A program made the translations under genes and the position numbers. A model generated the notes under the pieces. It did not search any database. It was not told the origin of the DNA and worked only from the letters and a program-made list of their open reading frames with translations. DNA of 64,000 nt from an uncultured Mycoplasmatota bacterium (lineage in GTDB: Bacteria > Bacillota_I > Bacilli_A > RF39 > UBA660), in NCBI GenBank assembly GCA_900549285.1, contig URNW01000001.1:62001-126000 (forward strand), written 5' to 3'. This document shows, in pieces, positions 42,234-51,028 of this stretch (its first letter is position 1; each line of letters opens with the position of its first letter).

Positions 42234-42794
42234 ATGAATAAAATTATAGCGATTGTTGGAATGTGTGGTTCAGGTAAATCAGTAGCATGTGATTTACTGG
42301 AAAAAAAAGATTATAAAAAGGTTTATTTTGGAGGAGTTACACTTTCTAAACTAGAAGAAGAGGGCTTAGAAGATACCCCAGAAAATGAAAAGTATATGCG
42401 TGAAAAATTAAGAAGTACCTTAGGAATGGGAGCTTATGCCCTTGTTTTACTTCCAGAAATTATGAATCTCGTTCAAACTCATAATGTTGTTTTAGATGGA
42501 TTATACTCTTGGGAAGAATTAAAAATTTTAAAAGAAAAATTTGGTAATCAATTAAAAACTATTGCCATTATAGTAGACAAAAAAATACGATATGAAAGAT
42601 TAAATATAAGACCAATAAGAGCTTTATCGGCTGAGCAAGCAGAAAAAAGAGACATTTCTGAAATAGAAAATATTGCCAAAGCGGGTCCAATAGCCTATGC
42701 AGACTACTACATAGATAATAATAAAACAATTAAAGATTTTGAAACAAGATTAGATTATATTTTAAAAAAGATAGAAAGGAATCAAAATGAGTAA
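42234..42794 (+). CDS. P-loop kinase resembling dephospho-CoA kinase / UPF0200
   Basis: 186 residues. The P-loop is IVGMCGSGKSVACD at the start; VVLDGLYSWEEL is the Walker B-like strand, and RYERLNIRPIRALS carries Arg residues of the lid. This combination resembles the dephospho-CoA-kinase-like/UPF0200 nucleotide kinases rather than canonical CoaE. The substrate is unknown. It lies between asnS and gatC with a strong ribosome site (AAGGAGGTCTC), overlapping gatC by 8 bases. Confidence 0.7.
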   Translation: MNKIIAIVGMCGSGKSVACDLLEKKDYKKVYFGGVTLSKLEEEGLEDTPENEKYMREKLRSTLGMGAYALVLLPEIMNLVQTHNVVLDGLYSWEELKILKEKFGNQLKTIAIIVDKKIRYERLNIRPIRALSAEQAEKRDISEIENIAKAGPIAYADYYIDNNKTIKDFETRLDYILKKIERNQNE

Positions 42795-43095
42795 ATTTAC
42801 AAAAGAAATGGTGAATGATTATGCTTTAAAATTATTAATTGGTTTAACAGAAGAAGAAAATCAAATGGTATTAGATGAATTTGAAGCAATTGATCAAAAC
42901 ATAGATTTAATAAACAAAATACCCAACATTGAACAAGTTGAGCCAATGACTCACGCTTTAGATGATTTTGTATGTGTTCTAAGAGAAGATATATATACTC
43001 CAACAATTCCTATTGAAGATGCACTAAGAAATGCAGGAGCTGTAGATGGAAGAGAAATTGAAGTCCCAAAGGTGGTGGAATCTCATGATGAATAA
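42787..43095 (+). CDS. gatC: Glutamyl-tRNA(Gln) amidotransferase subunit C
   Basis: 102 residues. LTEEENQMVLDEFEAIDQNI then VEPMTHALDDFVCVLREDIY, and ALRNAGAVDGREIEVPKVVE are the usual GatC segments. GatC wraps round GatA and stabilises the complex. It overlaps the kinase by 8 and gatA by about 11 bases, so translation is coupled. Confidence 0.88.
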   Translation: MSKFTKEMVNDYALKLLIGLTEEENQMVLDEFEAIDQNIDLINKIPNIEQVEPMTHALDDFVCVLREDIYTPTIPIEDALRNAGAVDGREIEVPKVVESHDE

Positions 43096-44539
43096 AAGTA
43101 TCAAAGAACTACATGATCTACTAATAAATAATCAAGTAACCAGTGAAGAGTTAATTAAAGAGTCAATAAATAAATCACATGAAATAGAAGAAAAATATAA
43201 TGCTTTTGTAACAATATTAAATGATGCCCAACCAAAACCAGTAACAAATTCACTAATATCTGGTATTCCCTTTGGTGTAAAAGACAATTATTCTACAAAA
43301 GATATATTATCTACAGGTTCTTCTAACACTTTAAAAAATTATATTCCTTTTTATACTGCAACAGTTGTTCAAAAATTACTTGATGCTGGAGCAATTATAG
43401 TCAATAAAACTGCCTTGGATGAATTTGGAATGGGTGGAACAGGAACTACTTGCCATACAGGAGCAGTATTAAATCCTTGGGATAAAACGAGAATGTGTGC
43501 AGGATCATCAGCTGGTTCTGCATGTGCAGTTGCCAAAGGAGTATATCCTTTTGCTTTAGGAAGCGACACAGGGGATTCTATCCGAAAACCAGCTGCCTAT
43601 TGTGGAATTGTTGGTTATAAGCCAACTTATGGCATGTTATCCCGCTATGGTTTATTTCCATTTGCAAGTAGCCTAGATCATTGTGGAGTCCTAACTAGAA
43701 GTGTCGAAGATGCAGCAATAGTAACAGACCTTATGAAAGGAATAGATAAGCATGATATGACAACTTGGGATTCTAGTGATATTCATTTGCAAGCTTCTTT
43801 AACAGGAAATATTAAAGGAAAAAAATTATTTTACATTAAAGAAATTTGTGATATCAATAATTATTCTAATCCTTCTAATGAACTAAAAAGTCATTTAAAG
43901 AACTTTTTTGAAACGTTAGAATTATTAAAAGAAGAAGGAGCAAAAGTAGAAGAAGTAAGTATAGATCAATCCCTTTTAAACGCAATTGCTAGTACATATG
44001 TTGTTATTTCTTGTGCCGAAGCAACAAGTAATATGTCCAATTTAACTGGAATTGTTTTTGGTCCAAGAAGTAACAATAAAAATGTATTTGAAATGATGAA
44101 AGAACACCGTACTAATGGCTTTTCTCCCTTAATTAAAAGAAGGTTTATAATTGGTTCGTATGTTTTACAAAAAGAAAATCAAGAACGATATTTTAAAAAT
44201 GCCCAACGTGTCAGAAGACTAATTGTAGATAAAATGAAAGAATTATTTAAAGAATATGACTGTTTAATCTTACCAGTATCATCTGGTCCAGCTAAAAAAT
44301 TAAATGAGGATAAAGATGTAATTGATGCATCTACTTGTGTTATAGAAGAGCATTTGCAGATAGGAAACTTTGGAGGTTTTCCTTCTATTACAATTCCCAA
44401 TGGATTTATCAATAATTTACCAGTAGGAATTAACATGACTGGTAATTGCTATGATGATGCAAACATATTAAATATTGCTTATACTTTAGAAGGAAAAATG
44501 CCTTATAAAAATCAAATAGCAAAGGAGATGCAGAAATGA
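43085..44539 (+). CDS. gatA: Glutamyl-tRNA(Gln) amidotransferase subunit A
   Basis: 484 residues from the ATG at 43085 (43088 also possible), after AGGTGG; a start at 43046 lies inside gatC without ribosome site. Amidase triad: Lys in GIPFGVKDNY, cis-Ser in CAGSSAGSACAVAKG and the nucleophile in GSDTGDSIRKPAAYCG. The residue before the nucleophilic Ser is Asp where most GatA have Gly (SDTGGS). It makes ammonia from Gln for GatB. Gene order gatC-gatA-gatB, overlapping at both ends. Confidence 0.95.
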   Translation: MMNKSIKELHDLLINNQVTSEELIKESINKSHEIEEKYNAFVTILNDAQPKPVTNSLISGIPFGVKDNYSTKDILSTGSSNTLKNYIPFYTATVVQKLLDAGAIIVNKTALDEFGMGGTGTTCHTGAVLNPWDKTRMCAGSSAGSACAVAKGVYPFALGSDTGDSIRKPAAYCGIVGYKPTYGMLSRYGLFPFASSLDHCGVLTRSVEDAAIVTDLMKGIDKHDMTTWDSSDIHLQASLTGNIKGKKLFYIKEICDINNYSNPSNELKSHLKNFFETLELLKEEGAKVEEVSIDQSLLNAIASTYVVISCAEATSNMSNLTGIVFGPRSNNKNVFEMMKEHRTNGFSPLIKRRFIIGSYVLQKENQERYFKNAQRVRRLIVDKMKELFKEYDCLILPVSSGPAKKLNEDKDVIDASTCVIEEHLQIGNFGGFPSITIPNGFINNLPVGINMTGNCYDDANILNIAYTLEGKMPYKNQIAKEMQK

Positions 44540-45963
44540 AAAAACAAATAGCTTCAATTGGTCTAGAAATGCACTGTGAATTAAAAAGTAACTCTAAAGT
44601 TTTTTCTGAAGCTCAAAATACTTATAGTGAAACGCCAAATTCTAGCATTGCTCCACTTGATATGGGATTTCCTGGTACACTTCCAGTTGTCAATAAAAAA
44701 TGTGTTGAAGATGCCTTGAAAATAAGTATAGCCTTAAACTGTAAACAACCAGAATATATGTATTTTGATCGTAAAAACTATTATTATCCCGATCTTCCTA
44801 AAGGCTATCAAATAACTCAAATGGAAAACCCTGTAGGAATAAATGGAGAAATACAAATAGAAGTAAAAGATAAATTAATACCTGTTTATATTCATGATAT
44901 TCACTTAGAAGAAGACTCAGCTAGCTTAGATCACTTCTTTGACACATCTAATATTGATTATAACCGATCTGGAGTACCACTACTAGAATTAGTAACAACC
45001 CCTTGTTTTCATAATTCTGATGAGGCGATATCCTTTTTAGAAAATATAATTAGAATATATCGATATTTAGATGTATCAGAAGCAGATACTAAAAAAGGAC
45101 AAATAAGATGTGATGTAAATGTTTCTATAGCAGATGAAGATAGCTTAGAATTAGGGACAAAAGTAGAAGTTAAAAACGTAAATTCTCTAAGTGGAGTTCG
45201 CGACACAATTAATTATGAAATTATAAGACAAACTAAATTAAAAGAAGCAGGAAAATATCATGAAGTAGAGCAAGAAACAAGAAGATGGGATGAAGAGCTT
45301 AAACGTACAATCCGTATGCGAAATAAAGCTGATGCAATTGATTATAAGTATTTTGTAGAACCTAATATTCCTAAATATAAAATTAGTAATGATTGGTTAG
45401 AAAAAATAAAATTAAGTATTCCTAAATTACCTTTAGAAAGAAAATTAGATTATATGAATCAATATGGACTAAATAGTTATGATGCCGAAATACTAATAAA
45501 AGAAAAAGATATAGCAGATTATTTTGAAGAATGCTTAAAAATAAATATTGATGCTAAAAGTGCATCTAACTGGATTACTACTCAAATTTTAGGATATTTA
45601 AATAAAACAAACCAGAATATAAAAGATATATATTTAACTCCTGAGAGATTAAAAGACTTAATAAATGAAATAGAAAAAGAAACAATTAGTTCTAAACAAG
45701 CAAAAGAAATATTTGAAAAAGTATTAGAAGAGAAAAAAGATATTAAAGCATTTCTAAATAAAGAGAATGCTCAAATAAATAATAAAGAAGAAATAGAAAA
45801 AATAATAGAGGAAATTCTTTCAAATAATCCCAATCAAATAGAGGAATATAAAAACGGTAAGACCAATTTATTTGATTATTTTGTAGGTCAAGTAATGAAA
45901 AATACTAAAGGAAAAGTAAATCCCGTGTTAACGAAAGAAATATTAACAGAAAAATTAAAATAG
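44536..45963 (+). CDS. gatB: Glutamyl-tRNA(Gln) amidotransferase subunit B
   Basis: 475 residues. Begins ASIGLEMHCELKSNSKVFSE, includes YYYPDLPKGYQITQ, the HLEEDSASLDH zinc/kinase region, SGVPLLELVT and KKGQIRCDVNVS; then the helical and tail (YqeY-like) domains that hold tRNA. It phosphorylates and amidates misacylated tRNA. ATGA overlap with gatA. Last gene of the operon before a terminator. Confidence 0.96.
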   Translation: MKKQIASIGLEMHCELKSNSKVFSEAQNTYSETPNSSIAPLDMGFPGTLPVVNKKCVEDALKISIALNCKQPEYMYFDRKNYYYPDLPKGYQITQMENPVGINGEIQIEVKDKLIPVYIHDIHLEEDSASLDHFFDTSNIDYNRSGVPLLELVTTPCFHNSDEAISFLENIIRIYRYLDVSEADTKKGQIRCDVNVSIADEDSLELGTKVEVKNVNSLSGVRDTINYEIIRQTKLKEAGKYHEVEQETRRWDEELKRTIRMRNKADAIDYKYFVEPNIPKYKISNDWLEKIKLSIPKLPLERKLDYMNQYGLNSYDAEILIKEKDIADYFEECLKINIDAKSASNWITTQILGYLNKTNQNIKDIYLTPERLKDLINEIEKETISSKQAKEIFEKVLEEKKDIKAFLNKENAQINNKEEIEKIIEEILSNNPNQIEEYKNGKTNLFDYFVGQVMKNTKGKVNPVLTKEILTEKLK

Positions 45964-45989
45964 GTGAAATTTTACATTTCATCTTTTTT
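45963..45989 (+). terminator. Terminator of the hisS-gatB operon
   Basis: GGTGAAAT/ATTTCATC stem, 5-base loop, six T's, starting at the gatB stop codon. Confidence 0.75.
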
Positions 45990-46019
45990 CGTATATAATA
46001 TAATTGGGAAGTGAATCGT

Positions 46020-47015
46020 ATGTCAAAAAAGAATATTATTTGGATAATTATCATTGCTGTTCTATTTATTGGAGCTTCTATTTTCATTTATTTTCTAGCA
46101 AAAGAAGATGAGGAGTTGAGTATATCTGGAAAGGTATTAATAAGTAGGGATGGATACATTATGATTGAAAGTAATAATGTTGATTATATCATAAATAATA
46201 TTTCTAATATCTATGAAGTAGGAGATAAAATAACCGTTACTTACAAAAAAAGCGGCCTAAAAGATACTACAAATCCTAAAGAAATTTCAGCCATAAAAGA
46301 TACTTTAATAAATAAAAAAGAAACAGATCCAAAATTAGAAGAAAATACTAACACTTCAAATACATCAGAAAATATTATAAACAACCAGCAAAAAAACAAT
46401 ACCAATTTAAATGAAACAAATAAAAATAATACCACACACAATACTATAACTAATCATAATAATTCTAATATTCCAAATAACAATAATACAAATAATAATA
46501 AAACGCCATCTAACAACAATTCTAATAATAATGTAAATACCAAATCTGCTGATGAAGCCGTATTAGAATATGTAAATACTATTCAAAATGATGCAAATAA
46601 AGAAATAACAGACACTTTAAAAAGTGGTTTTATCACGGTTATAGACTTTCTATTCTATGATGCCAAAATAGCAGGTCATTCTTTTAATGAACTAACTGCT
46701 AAAGCTAAATTAGAAGTCTTAGCGGCAGCTTTATGGATAGATGATAAAATAGATAATGTTTTTCCTGGATATAAAGAAACGATTAGCAATAAAACCAATA
46801 AAATATATACCAGTGTTAAAAATTTAATTATAAGTACTTATTTAGATATCACAACTAACATTTGTGAAGCAAATAATAATTTATGTACTCAAGCGAAAGA
46901 AGACTTTCAAAGTTTAAAGAAAAGTTTTGGCTTTACTTGGGATTTTATCAAAAGCTTAGCAAGTCAAGGTTTAGATAAACTTAAAAATTGGTATGAAATC
47001 TGGAGCGGAAAATAA
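46020..47015 (+). CDS. Membrane-anchored protein with an Asn/Thr-rich linker
   Basis: 331 residues from ATG 46020 after GGGAAGTGA; a GTG at 46011 lies in that site. N-terminal helix (IIWIIIIAVLFIGASIFIYF), a small beta domain (about 35-100, ISGKVLISRDGYIMIESNNV), then about 70 residues of Asn/Thr-rich low complexity (around 115-180), and a C-terminal helical domain (185-331, EAVLEYVNTIQNDANKEITD to GLDKLKNWYEIW). It is probably on the outer side of the membrane. Unknown family. The linker resembles those of wall-spanning proteins. Confidence 0.6.
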   Translation: MSKKNIIWIIIIAVLFIGASIFIYFLAKEDEELSISGKVLISRDGYIMIESNNVDYIINNISNIYEVGDKITVTYKKSGLKDTTNPKEISAIKDTLINKKETDPKLEENTNTSNTSENIINNQQKNNTNLNETNKNNTTHNTITNHNNSNIPNNNNTNNNKTPSNNNSNNNVNTKSADEAVLEYVNTIQNDANKEITDTLKSGFITVIDFLFYDAKIAGHSFNELTAKAKLEVLAAALWIDDKIDNVFPGYKETISNKTNKIYTSVKNLIISTYLDITTNICEANNNLCTQAKEDFQSLKKSFGFTWDFIKSLASQGLDKLKNWYEIWSGK

Positions 47016-47020
47016 AATAG

Positions 47021-47054
47021 AAAACAGTAGTCATAATTTGAATCCTGTTTTTTT
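47021..47054 (+). terminator. Probable terminator of the Asn-rich protein gene
   Basis: AAAACAG/CTGTTTT arms with a 17-base loop and a run of T's. The long loop makes it less certain. Confidence 0.5.
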
Positions 47055-47134
47055 GAGAATAAATAAAATATTTAAAACACCTTTTTTTTTATAGTTAAAC
47101 ATGCTATAATTACATATAGTAGGGTAGGGATAGT

Positions 47135-49072
47135 ATGATATTTGGCAAGATTTTATATATTAGTGATAATATTGCCCATGTAGAAAACTTGAGCAAAGAC
47201 ACAATAACAGCAGATTTGATGAACATTCATGTAGTTTTTGAAGATAAAGAGCAACGCATATTAGGAGAAGTAATAGAATTAAATAATGAAGAAATAAAAA
47301 TTCGCTTTCTAGGAGAATATGTAGGAAATAAATATATTAATGGTGTTATTAGAAAACCATTATTATCAAGTTCTTTGCGAATTATTAATAGTGATGAGCT
47401 CTTGGAATTAGTAGGTACATTAAGTAATAAAAGCTTTACATTAGGTTCTAGTGCCACTTATAAAGGCTTTCAAATATGTCCTAATATTAATGATCTATTT
47501 TCCAATCATCTAGCTATATTTGGTAATAGTGGATCAGGAAAATCATGTGGAGTATCAAGAATTATCCAAAATATATTCAAGAATCCTAAAACTGTTACAT
47601 ATAATGCTAATATGTTCTTTTTTGATGCTTATGGAGAATATAAAAATGCTTTTAGCTCACTAAATAAAATCAATCCTCATTATAATTATAAATTTATTAC
47701 AACTAATCCAACTGAACCAACTGATTATTTATTAAAAATTCCTGTAAATTTACTTACATTAGATGATATAGCTTTATTATTACAAGCGAATACTCATTCT
47801 CAATTACCTATTCTTGATAGAAGTATTAAATATGCTAAAATATTTTCTAGTAACTCTGAAGAAGTAATAAAATATAAAAATCATCTAATTGCAAAAGCTT
47901 TAATTGCCATTTTATTTAGCAATTCTACAACTAGTTACAAAAAAAATGAAATATTCAAAGTAATAGAAGTGTGCCACACCAAAGAATTTAATTTTGATTC
48001 CGTCATACCAGGACTAGGATATACTAGAAGTTTTAGTGAATGTTTTGAAATTGATTCTAATGGTAATTTTGGTGAATCTGTTTTAATTACCGAATATATA
48101 TTAAAACATATTGATGAATCTATTACAGAGATGCCAGTTCCAAGTAATGCTTTTTATACCTTAAAAGATTTAGCCAATGCTTTGGAATTTACTTTAATTA
48201 GTGAAGGATTTCAAGGAAATCAAATGATGTATAATGAAGCCATGATTCTACAAGTAAGACTTAATACAATTATTGGTGGAAAAGTAAATAACTATTTTGA
48301 TGGTTCTAAATATACTAGTACCAAAGAATTTGTTGCAGAGTTATGCAAAAAAGAAAATACGAGAGCTCAGATTGTCAACATCAATTTAGAAGATATTGAT
48401 GATGCTTATGCGAAAGTAATTGTTAAAATAATTTCCAAGATATTATTTGATTATGCAAAAGGGTTACAAAAAAGAGCAAGTATTCCTTTTCACTTATTTT
48501 TGGAAGAAGCTCACCGCTATATTCAACAAGATACAGATACATTTTTACTTGGATATAATATCTTTGACCGTATTGCTAAAGAAGGACGTAAATATGGCGT
48601 AATTCTTGATATTATTTCTCAAAGACCTGTTGAAATAAGTGATACCGTTATTGCCCAATGCTCCAACTTTTTGATATTCAAAATGACACATCCCAAAGAT
48701 ATAAAATATATTGAAGAGATGTTGCCTAATATCAGTAGTGATGTTATTGAAAAAATGAAAGTATTACAACCAGGAAATTGTGTTGCTTTCGGTAGTGCTT
48801 TTAAAATTCCTATGATTTGTAAATTGGAAATGCCAGATCCAATGCCATATTCAACAAATTGCAATGTATCTGCATGTTGGGAAGAAGTTCCATCAAATTC
48901 TGCAACTATTGCTCCAGAGCCTATCTCTAATAATTACAAAACAGAAGGGATTTCTACTAATGATTTAGAAAATAAAATTTCTTCATCTCCACAAGAAGGT
49001 TTTAATAATTCATCAAATAATGAAGATTTTGAGCCAATGTCTGGAATGGGCGATATATCTAAATTTGGCTAG
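47135..49072 (+). CDS. HerA/VirB4-like ATPase with DUF87 core
   Basis: 645 residues. An N-terminal beta barrel (about 1-105), then the helicase core with Walker A IFGNSGSGKSCGVSRI near residue 130, Walker B FHLFLEEAHRYIQQ near 455, and an Arg/Gln region KYGVILDIISQRPVEISD. Overall this is a HerA-type hexameric DNA pump. In archaea HerA acts with NurA in end resection; in bacteria relatives occur in defence with SIR2 or other nucleases. No nuclease gene is adjacent here, so the partner is unknown. The last 70 residues are Ser/Asn-rich. TATAAT lies some 25 bases before the start. Confidence 0.75.
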   Translation: MIFGKILYISDNIAHVENLSKDTITADLMNIHVVFEDKEQRILGEVIELNNEEIKIRFLGEYVGNKYINGVIRKPLLSSSLRIINSDELLELVGTLSNKSFTLGSSATYKGFQICPNINDLFSNHLAIFGNSGSGKSCGVSRIIQNIFKNPKTVTYNANMFFFDAYGEYKNAFSSLNKINPHYNYKFITTNPTEPTDYLLKIPVNLLTLDDIALLLQANTHSQLPILDRSIKYAKIFSSNSEEVIKYKNHLIAKALIAILFSNSTTSYKKNEIFKVIEVCHTKEFNFDSVIPGLGYTRSFSECFEIDSNGNFGESVLITEYILKHIDESITEMPVPSNAFYTLKDLANALEFTLISEGFQGNQMMYNEAMILQVRLNTIIGGKVNNYFDGSKYTSTKEFVAELCKKENTRAQIVNINLEDIDDAYAKVIVKIISKILFDYAKGLQKRASIPFHLFLEEAHRYIQQDTDTFLLGYNIFDRIAKEGRKYGVILDIISQRPVEISDTVIAQCSNFLIFKMTHPKDIKYIEEMLPNISSDVIEKMKVLQPGNCVAFGSAFKIPMICKLEMPDPMPYSTNCNVSACWEEVPSNSATIAPEPISNNYKTEGISTNDLENKISSSPQEGFNNSSNNEDFEPMSGMGDISKFG

Positions 49073-49091
49073 AATATTTTCTAGCTTTTTT
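49068..49091 (+). terminator. Terminator of the HerA-like gene
   Basis: Perfect GCTAGAA/TTCTAGC stem with TATT loop and six T's, overlapping the stop codon. Confidence 0.8.
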
Positions 49092-49149
49092 ATGTAAAAA
49101 TATGTCTAAGTACTTGTATAAAAATTATAATATATGTTATAATAAAAAT

Positions 49150-49296
49150 GCCTAGAGGATATAGTTTATCTGTAGCATAAAACCGACTATGTGATATTAT
49201 TGGGAGAATAATTACATGTGGAGTTGAAGACTGGTCTTTGATTAGCCAGGATCCAGAAGCATGTATGTTTCTTACCACCTCGCGAGAGCGGGTTTT
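49150..49296 (+). ncRNA. ssrS: 6S RNA candidate
   Basis: About 147 bases from a start predicted 7 bases after TATAAT (49138-49143) to a GC-rich terminator (CCTCGC/GCGGG before six T's, 49277-49296). Visible pairing forms a long irregular rod: ATTATT/AATAAT around GGGA at the tip, ATGT/ACAT, CGACT/AGTTG, then an unpaired GAAGACT side. Such a rod with a bulged middle fits 6S RNA, which binds sigma-A RNA polymerase. The strongest support is location: in B. subtilis 6S-1 RNA lies between tcdA (yrvM) and rarA (yrvN), both of which follow here. No protein-coding sign. Confidence 0.7.
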
Positions 49297-49357
49297 TTAT
49301 CACCAGATAGACTTTCCATCTAGGTTTTTATTTGATATAATTTTTGTGGTGATATAT

Positions 49358-50038
49358 ATGTTTGATAGATTAATCCCCTTAATAGGAGAAGAAAACCTAA
49401 AAAAAATTAAAAATACAAATATATTATTAATAGGAATAGGTGGAGTAGGGGGTTTTACTCTTGAAGCTCTTGTTAGGAGTGGCTTTCAAAATATTACTAT
49501 AATTGATGGTGATACCATTGATGAATCCAACTTAAATAGACAAATAATTACAAATAATAAGAACATTGGAAATTTAAAAGGAGAAGAAGCTTCAAAAAGA
49601 TATTTATCGATCAATTGTAATTTAAATTTAAAAATTTTAAATATTTTTTTAACAAAGGAAAATTTTAGCAAATATATAAACGAAAAATATGACTATATTA
49701 TTGATGCTTGTGATAGCTTAAACATTAAAGTAGAATTAATAAAATATGCCCAAAAAAACTCTATTAAAATAATTACAGCATTAGGAACTGGAAAAAAAGT
49801 AAATCCTCAATATTTAGAAATAACTACTTTAGATAAAACAAAAAATGATCCTCTAGCTAGAAAAATACGCAATCTAGTTAGAAAAGAAAACTTAAATTTA
49901 AAAGTTCCAGTTGTATTTAGTAACGAAAGTCCGCTTAATACTAAAAATACAATCGGTTCTTGTATATTTGTCCCAGCTGTTGCAGGAATTTATTTAGCCA
50001 ATTATGTTTTTTTAGACATTATAAAACCTCAAGAATAA
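49358..50038 (+). CDS. tcdA: TcdA/CsdL, tRNA cyclic t6A dehydratase (E1-like)
   Basis: 226 residues from ATG 49358, with GGTGA before it and an extended TGATATAAT 17 bases before the start; a longer frame from 49238 would cross the 6S terminator and is rejected. E1-like ATP-binding fold: ILLIGIGGVGGFTLEALVRS, IIDGDTIDESNLNRQ and YIIDACDSLNIKVEL, RKIRNLVRKENLNL. TcdA cyclises the t6A modification at tRNA position 37. It is adjacent to 6S RNA and near rarA, as in Bacillus. Confidence 0.88.
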   Translation: MFDRLIPLIGEENLKKIKNTNILLIGIGGVGGFTLEALVRSGFQNITIIDGDTIDESNLNRQIITNNKNIGNLKGEEASKRYLSINCNLNLKILNIFLTKENFSKYINEKYDYIIDACDSLNIKVELIKYAQKNSIKIITALGTGKKVNPQYLEITTLDKTKNDPLARKIRNLVRKENLNLKVPVVFSNESPLNTKNTIGSCIFVPAVAGIYLANYVFLDIIKPQE

Positions 50039-50050
50039 TTTTGAGGTTTT
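50023..50050. terminator. Bidirectional terminator between tcdA and gpsA
   Basis: AAAACCTCAA/TTGAGGTTTT 10-bp stem with an 8-base loop; T or A runs on both sides serve both strands. Confidence 0.8.
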
Positions 50051-50053
50051 AAT

Positions 50054-51028
50054 TTATGCTTTTTTAATTAAAAAATCTACTAATATTTCAGGATCTTTAT
50101 GATTAATAGCAATATCATAAATAATATTAATAATAGGCATTTTTATTTTTCTATTCTTAGTTAAATCTTTAATAGACAAAAGAGTATAATAACCTTCCGT
50201 TGTGTTATGTTTTAAGTATTCATCAATTTCAGCTGTTTCTTTTCTTTCACCTAATAACCTACCATAACGATAATTTCTACTTTTAGGACTACTTGCAGTA
50301 AGCATTAAATCACCAATACCTGCAAAAGACATGATCGTTTTAGGATTACACTCCATTTTTACTAGCAATTCTTTTATATCATGCATAGATTCTGTAATTA
50401 AAAATGCTCTCGTTGATTCACTAAACCCCAGTCCATCAAGAATTCCAGAAGCAATAGCAATAACATTTTTAACACTTCCACAAAGTTGAGTACCATATAA
50501 ATCTCTGTTTTCTCTTAGTTTAAGTCTTTCATTATCAAAAGCTAAACTAGTAAATTGAAAAGCTTTATTAGTAGTTACAGCTGCAGATAAAGCAACTGGA
50601 TCTTGATTAATTAAATCAATAGCAAAAGTAGGTCCAGAAATAACGGCAATATGTTTTGCTTTAAGTTCATTTCTAACAATATCTGAAAGGAAAGAAAAAG
50701 TATTATTTTCAATCCCTTTACTAGCTATACAAATGGGAGTTAAAACATTAAAATATTTTTTCATCTGATTGCATATAGTTCTAATATATTTAGCAGATGT
50801 TGCTAAAACCACAAAATCAGCACTTTCTAAAGCTTCTTTTAAGTCAGATGTAATTTCTATTGCATCAGGTATAAAAGCATCTGTAATAGGCTTTAAATTA
50901 TGTTTTTCTAAAAAATGCTTTTCTAAATCTTGATTTTCTGTCCACATTTTTATATGATGACCATTGCTAACAATATCTAAGCTTAAAGCGATTCCATAAA
51001 TACCTGTTCCAATAACACTAACTTTCAT
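50054..51028 (-). CDS. gpsA: NAD(P)-dependent glycerol-3-phosphate dehydrogenase
   Basis: 324 residues: dinucleotide fold VSVIGTGIYGIALSLDI (usually GAWGTALA), then SKGIENNTFSFLSDIV, VISGPTFAIDL and the catalytic Lys in LCGSVKNVIAIASGILDGLG, plus GIGDLMLTASSPKSRNYRYG. It makes sn-glycerol-3-phosphate for membrane lipids. Its ATG overlaps the rarA stop (ATGA), so both are one operon read from rarA; the pairing differs from B. subtilis, where gpsA follows der. Confidence 0.95.
   Translation of the reverse strand: MKVSVIGTGIYGIALSLDIVSNGHHIKMWTENQDLEKHFLEKHNLKPITDAFIPDAIEITSDLKEALESADFVVLATSAKYIRTICNQMKKYFNVLTPICIASKGIENNTFSFLSDIVRNELKAKHIAVISGPTFAIDLINQDPVALSAAVTTNKAFQFTSLAFDNERLKLRENRDLYGTQLCGSVKNVIAIASGILDGLGFSESTRAFLITESMHDIKELLVKMECNPKTIMSFAGIGDLMLTASSPKSRNYRYGRLLGERKETAEIDEYLKHNTTEGYYTLLSIKDLTKNRKIKMPIINIIYDIAINHKDPEILVDFLIKKA

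Noticed and set aside
43046..43085. Longer N-terminus for gatA
   Set aside because: It lies entirely inside gatC without a ribosome site; conserved GatA sequence begins at 43085/43088.
49238..49358. Longer N-terminus for tcdA
   Set aside because: It would run through the 6S RNA terminator and the promoter; ATG 49358 has GGTGA upstream and begins at the conserved E1-like start.
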